NCBI GenBank assembly: GCA_026983815.1
Contig: JALSTJ010000077.1
Coordinates: 1 to 17,560, forward strand
Direction: 5' to 3'
Length of the DNA stretch: 17,560 nt
Source of the DNA: Flavobacteriales bacterium
Lineage (GTDB): Bacteria; Bacteroidota; Bacteroidia; Flavobacteriales; Flavobacteriaceae
The position numbers and the translations under genes are program-made. Positions 14,834 to 17,560 of this stretch are shown here, one piece after another; position 1 is the first letter of the stretch; the number at the start of each line of letters is the position of its first letter. The notes under the pieces were generated by a model that was not told the origin of the DNA, did no database searches, and worked only from the letters and a program-made list of their open reading frames with translations.

Positions 14834-16546
14834 ATGAAACATTTTAAATTTTTAAGTATTGCAATATTTTCCGGATTGACTCTAATGAGTTGTGCCACTG
14901 GAAAAAAAGTAGTAAAATCAACTACAAACCAACAAACACAAACCAATTCCATAAAAAAATATGAGCCCTTACCTCAACAATTTGTTACGGTTTTTGAAGG
15001 TAAAAAATTAAAAAATTGGCAACATACCAATCCTTTTGATAGTTTTATGCCCGGCATGAGCACCGAAAAAGCTTATGAAACAGTTCTCAAAGATTTACCT
15101 GCAACTGATGTGATTGTAGCAGTAGTGGATGCAGGTATGGATATTAATCATCCCGATTTGAAAACGGTAATTTGGACCAATAAAGATGAAATCCCCGGAA
15201 ATGGAATCGACGATGATCATAATGGTTATGTTGATGATATACACGGTTGGAATTTCTTAGGAAGCAAGGATGGTAAAATGGCTGGACCAGAACAATTGGA
15301 ACTTACTCGTATTGTCGCCAAATATCGTAAACAATGGAAAGACAAAAGCATCGCAGATATTCCTGAAAAAGATAGAGAAATGTTCAAGATGTATCAACGA
15401 GCAGAAAAAGATTTGGCAAAAAAATTGGCACATGCAAAAGAACTTGAACAGCGTTTGAATTTCTACAAAATGATGTGGAATAAAACTCAGACAACGCTTA
15501 AAAATGCCATGAAAACAGACAAACTTACCAAAAAATCTGTTAAAGAATTCAAAACCACCAATCCTGAAGTAATCAAAGCCAAACAAGTATATCTTAAAGG
15601 GCTGGGAGATTATATTAAAGAATTTCAAAACTATGTAGATGGTCAATTAAAATACAATTTGAATATCAATTTTAACGGACGTATCCAAGGTGATAATCCC
15701 GATGATTTTAATGATAGAAATTATGGAAATCCCAATGTAATTCCACCAAATAAAGATGAACTACACGCTACGCATGTTGCAGGAATCATCGGACAAATAC
15801 GTCATAATGGAATAGGAGGAGACGGTGTTGCCGACCATGTAAAAATCATGTCTGTAAGAGCCGTCCCCGATGGTGATGAATACGATAAAGATGTCGCTTT
15901 GGCTTTGCGTTATGCTGTAGATAATGGCGCCAAGGTTATAAATACAAGTTTTGGAAAATATTATTCTCCACATAAAGATTGGGTTTGGGATGCGATTAAA
16001 TATGCTGCAGACCATGATGTTTTGATTGTAAATGCTGCAGGAAACGATGGAAAAGATATGGACAAATATGGTGATAAAATGAGTTATCCTAATGATGGAG
16101 ATGTTCCCGGAAAAGAAATTTCAGATAACTTCTTGAATGTGGGAGCTATAGGACCCGATTATGGAGCAGATATGGTAGCTCCTTTTAGTAACTATGGAAA
16201 AACAACCGTTGATATCTTTTCACCCGGAATGAAAATCTATGCCACGGTTCCTTTTGGAGAATATAAATTTTTGCAAGGAACCTCCATGGCTTCTCCTGAT
16301 GTAGCCGGAGTAGCAGCGGTAATTCGCTCAAGATTCCCTAATTTAACCGCTGCAGAAGTAAAAAAAGTAATTATGAACTCTGCCTTAAAACCTCAACATT
16401 TGGTCATTAAACCAGAAGAGGATGATTATAAAGGAAAACCGGAACTAGTTCCTTTTTCTGATTTAAGCAAATCCGGCGGAATTGTAAATCTTTATAATGC
16501 AGTTCTTTTGGCAAAAGAAATGTCCGATTCCAAGAAAAATAAATAA
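14834..16546 (+). CDS. Subtilisin-like (S8) serine protease lipoprotein with helical insertion
   Basis: This 570-residue lipoprotein peptidase has a signal ending LTLMSC with lipidated Cys20. The S8 triad is complete: D99 (VVDAGMDINHPDL), H311 (HATHVAG, where the usual G after His is A) and S484 (GTSMASP). The oxyanion Asn lies in NAAGND (about 404). After the family segment GIDDDHNGYVDDIHGWNF (124-141), roughly 160 residues of charged, coiled-coil-like helix (about 150-285) separate Asp from His; subtilisins usually have only some 30 residues there. Insertions of this kind occur in Bacteroidota S8 proteases. The protein is probably held at the periplasmic or surface face of a membrane; its substrate is unknown. 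The gene ends 42 bases before a bidirectional terminator. Confidence 0.92.
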   Translation: MKHFKFLSIAIFSGLTLMSCATGKKVVKSTTNQQTQTNSIKKYEPLPQQFVTVFEGKKLKNWQHTNPFDSFMPGMSTEKAYETVLKDLPATDVIVAVVDAGMDINHPDLKTVIWTNKDEIPGNGIDDDHNGYVDDIHGWNFLGSKDGKMAGPEQLELTRIVAKYRKQWKDKSIADIPEKDREMFKMYQRAEKDLAKKLAHAKELEQRLNFYKMMWNKTQTTLKNAMKTDKLTKKSVKEFKTTNPEVIKAKQVYLKGLGDYIKEFQNYVDGQLKYNLNINFNGRIQGDNPDDFNDRNYGNPNVIPPNKDELHATHVAGIIGQIRHNGIGGDGVADHVKIMSVRAVPDGDEYDKDVALALRYAVDNGAKVINTSFGKYYSPHKDWVWDAIKYAADHDVLIVNAAGNDGKDMDKYGDKMSYPNDGDVPGKEISDNFLNVGAIGPDYGADMVAPFSNYGKTTVDIFSPGMKIYATVPFGEYKFLQGTSMASPDVAGVAAVIRSRFPNLTAAEVKKVIMNSALKPQHLVIKPEEDDYKGKPELVPFSDLSKSGGIVNLYNAVLLAKEMSDSKKNK

Positions 16547-16588
16547 TTTTTTCTTATGTCGAACTCATGTTAATATTATATTTAATTA

Positions 16589-16628
16589 AACAAAAGAGGG
16601 CGCCAGCTAGCTGGCGCCCTCTTTTGTT
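16589..16628. terminator. Perfect 40-bp palindrome, bidirectional terminator
   Basis: Positions 16589-16608 and 16609-16628 are exact reverse complements with no spacer. The core (GAGGGCGCCAGCT and its mirror) is strongly GC-rich and the outer ends are AACAAAA/TTTTGTT, so each strand forms a long hairpin with a tight loop and a T-rich 3' side. It lies between the convergent S8 protease gene and ssb, 42 bases after one stop and 15 after the other, and would terminate both. Confidence 0.88.
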
Positions 16629-16643
16629 ACATAAAATGAGAAA

Positions 16644-16979
16644 TTAATTTTTAGATAAAAACATAATTTCATTTATGGAAACTTCCGAGATAAAACGTTT
16701 TTCGCCTTTTTCGGTTTCATAAGAACGATTGACCAATTTTCCTTCAACGGCAATTTGTTTGCCTTTATCAACATAATTTTCAATCAATTCTGCTGTTTTT
16801 CCCCATGCTACCAAATTATGCCAATAGGTTTGTTCTACTTTTTCTCCCTTTCCATTGAAATAAACATCATTGGTAGCTAAAGAAAATCTGGCCATTTTTT
16901 TACCATTATCAAATTTTTTGATTTCGGGAGTTTGTCCCACATGTCCGATTAATTGAACTTTGTTTTGTAATGTACTCAT
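16644..16979 (-). CDS. ssb: Single-stranded DNA-binding protein, short form
   Basis: SSB coats single-stranded DNA in replication, recombination and repair. The 111-residue protein is one OB fold: NKVQLIGHVGQTPEIKKFDN (6-25), KMARFSLATNDVYFN (28-42), QTYWHNLVAWGKTAELIENY (50-69), KGKQIAVEGKLVNRSYE (72-88) and a closing strand FISEVSINEIMFL. It ends SKN directly after the fold. The flexible tail with the acidic tip (such as DDDIPF) that recruits partner proteins in E. coli SSB is absent. Bacteroidota often carry such a short SSB, sometimes beside a longer one elsewhere. It has its own promoter and is convergent with the S8 protease across the 40-bp palindrome. Confidence 0.95.
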   Translation of the reverse strand: MSTLQNKVQLIGHVGQTPEIKKFDNGKKMARFSLATNDVYFNGKGEKVEQTYWHNLVAWGKTAELIENYVDKGKQIAVEGKLVNRSYETEKGEKRFISEVSINEIMFLSKN

Positions 16980-17048
16980 AATAATAAATTTTTAAGGTTA
17001 ATAAATAAATTAAATTTTACGTGCTGTGATTCTTTTTGAATTACATTG

Positions 17049-17056
17049 CAAATATA
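17049..17056 (-). promoter_or_regulatory. ssb promoter -7 box
   Basis: On the minus strand this reads TATATTTG followed by CA, an exact TAnnTTTG match, 69 bases before the ssb ATG. No TTG is present at the standard distance, so an activator site may substitute; a tandem 10-bp repeat lies about 50 bases further upstream. Confidence 0.55.
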
Positions 17057-17449
17057 CGGTGACCAGAATCCATCAGTCGGTTATTACTCATTTACTTACG
17101 AATAATTTCGTTTGTAATCGTTTGTAAATAAATATATAATTGATTTGCAATAGATTAATTAAAACACAATTCCAAAATATTTTTCATTAAATATTTCAAT
17201 AAAAAAATTCTATTGAATGTTCTAGCTAATGAAGGCGCAAATGAAAATATAGAATATAAAATGATAAATAATATGAAATCAATAAATAAACCTAAGCAAG
17301 ATTCTATAAATATGTAAAATACAAACAAATTTATTAAATCGCCCCCACGTTAAATTAAATAAAAAATAAAAATAAATTTTTTAAAATAAAAGGATTATTT
17401 TTTTAATTCAGAAATACCTTCCAATTCGAATAAAAAAATAATTTCCATA
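17057..17449. other. Gene-free AT-rich intergenic region between ssb and rplS
   Basis: This stretch of 393 bases upstream of ssb and downstream of rplS has no open frame with coding character; the longest noticed, at about 17262-17318, is 18 codons. It is extremely AT-rich except for a CGCCCCCACG patch near 17340-17349. It holds the tandem repeat at 17108-17127 and otherwise no structure, tRNA or mobile-element end that could be recognised. Confidence 0.5.
17108..17127. repeat. Tandem 10-bp direct repeat upstream of ssb
   Basis: TCGTTTGTAA occurs twice head to tail without a spacer. A 10-bp period puts both copies on the same face of the helix. It lies 52-71 bases upstream of the ssb -7 box, a position suited to an activator, but with only two short copies chance is possible. 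Confidence 0.55.
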
Positions 17450-17487
17450 AAAAAACGTCAAGTACTATATATGTCTTGACGTTTTTT
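17450..17487 (-). terminator. rplS terminator hairpin (symmetric, may work both ways)
   Basis: AAAAAACGTCAAG (17450-17462) and CTTGACGTTTTTT (17475-17487) pair perfectly over 13 bases around a 12-base loop. On the minus strand it lies 28 bases after the rplS stop, with the T-run on the 3' side, as in an intrinsic terminator. The A-run on the other arm makes it symmetric. Confidence 0.8.
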
Positions 17488-17515
17488 AAAAAAATCGATA
17501 AATTTTTTTAACTGA

Positions 17516-17560
17516 CTAATCTTTCTTCGTTCTTTTTTCTCTAATACGCGCTTTTTTACC
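17516..17560 (-). CDS. rplS: Large ribosomal subunit protein bL19, C-terminal end (runs off the window)
   Basis: The minus strand is open from the right edge to TAG at 17518-17516 and encodes GKKARIREKRTKKD. G-K-x-ARI-(R/K)-E-K/R is the conserved C-terminus of bL19, which in Flavobacteriia commonly reads GKKARIKEKR; bL19 lies at the 30S-50S interface. Only 14 residues are visible, but the motif is characteristic, the basic composition fits, and a terminator follows. An alternative frame (VKKRVLEKKERRKI..., ending at about 17457) is also open but resembles nothing known and would run into the terminator. Confidence 0.8.
   Translation of the reverse strand, partial: GKKARIREKRTKKD

Noticed and set aside
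15257..15646. A 129-codon minus-strand open frame inside the S8 protease gene
   Set aside because: Antisense to the Lys-rich helical insert; the Phe/Cys-rich product is what such a shadow gives.
17262..17318. An 18-codon open frame in the ssb upstream region
   Set aside because: No promoter box, no conserved features and length expected by chance.

Overview
This window is a stretch of chromosome from a member of the Bacteroidota, most likely Flavobacteriia. The evidence is: very AT-rich DNA; no Shine-Dalgarno-like sequences before the genes; several upstream regions with the Bacteroidota sigma-factor box TAnnTTTG; a ribosomal protein bS16 with a long Ala/Glu/Lys-rich tail; a Bacteroidota-type alternative GlmU beside glmS; exported proteins whose signal peptides end in AQ or GQ; and a DUF5777-type beta-barrel. 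No mobile element, CRISPR array, rRNA or tRNA was seen.

Layout. Positions 1-228 (minus) hold the N-terminal part of a NUDIX-type protein. Positions 534-2456 (plus) hold rpsP, rimM and trmN6, with a strong promoter, a small leader hairpin and a terminator after rpsP. uvrC (2462-4249, minus) converges on them and begins with TTG. Positions 4410-6796 (plus) hold three tandem paralogous genes for exported all-helical proteins that look like divergent PilJ-type sensor bundles. Positions 6899-11528 (minus) read, in transcription order, glmU-like, glmS, dut and cydB; cydB has no cydA beside it. Positions 11618-16546 (plus) hold rpe, a cytochrome c fused to an outer-membrane barrel, a cytochrome c lipoprotein, a metallo-beta-lactamase-fold hydrolase and an S8 protease lipoprotein. 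A perfect 40-bp palindrome then separates these from ssb (16644-16979, minus). After about 400 bp of gene-free AT-rich DNA comes a terminator and the last 14 codons of rplS (minus).

Most genes are housekeeping: translation (rpsP, rimM, trmN6, rplS), DNA repair and replication (uvrC, ssb, dut), cell-wall precursor synthesis (glmU-like plus glmS make UDP-GlcNAc), central carbon metabolism (rpe) and microaerobic respiration (cydB). Two parts look less ordinary. One is the tandem trio of secreted helical-bundle paralogues. The other is the cytochrome/beta-barrel fusion with its neighbouring cytochrome lipoprotein, which could form a compact envelope electron-transfer unit. Smaller points of interest are the cydB promoter palindrome, the rpsP leader hairpin and the non-ATG start of uvrC.
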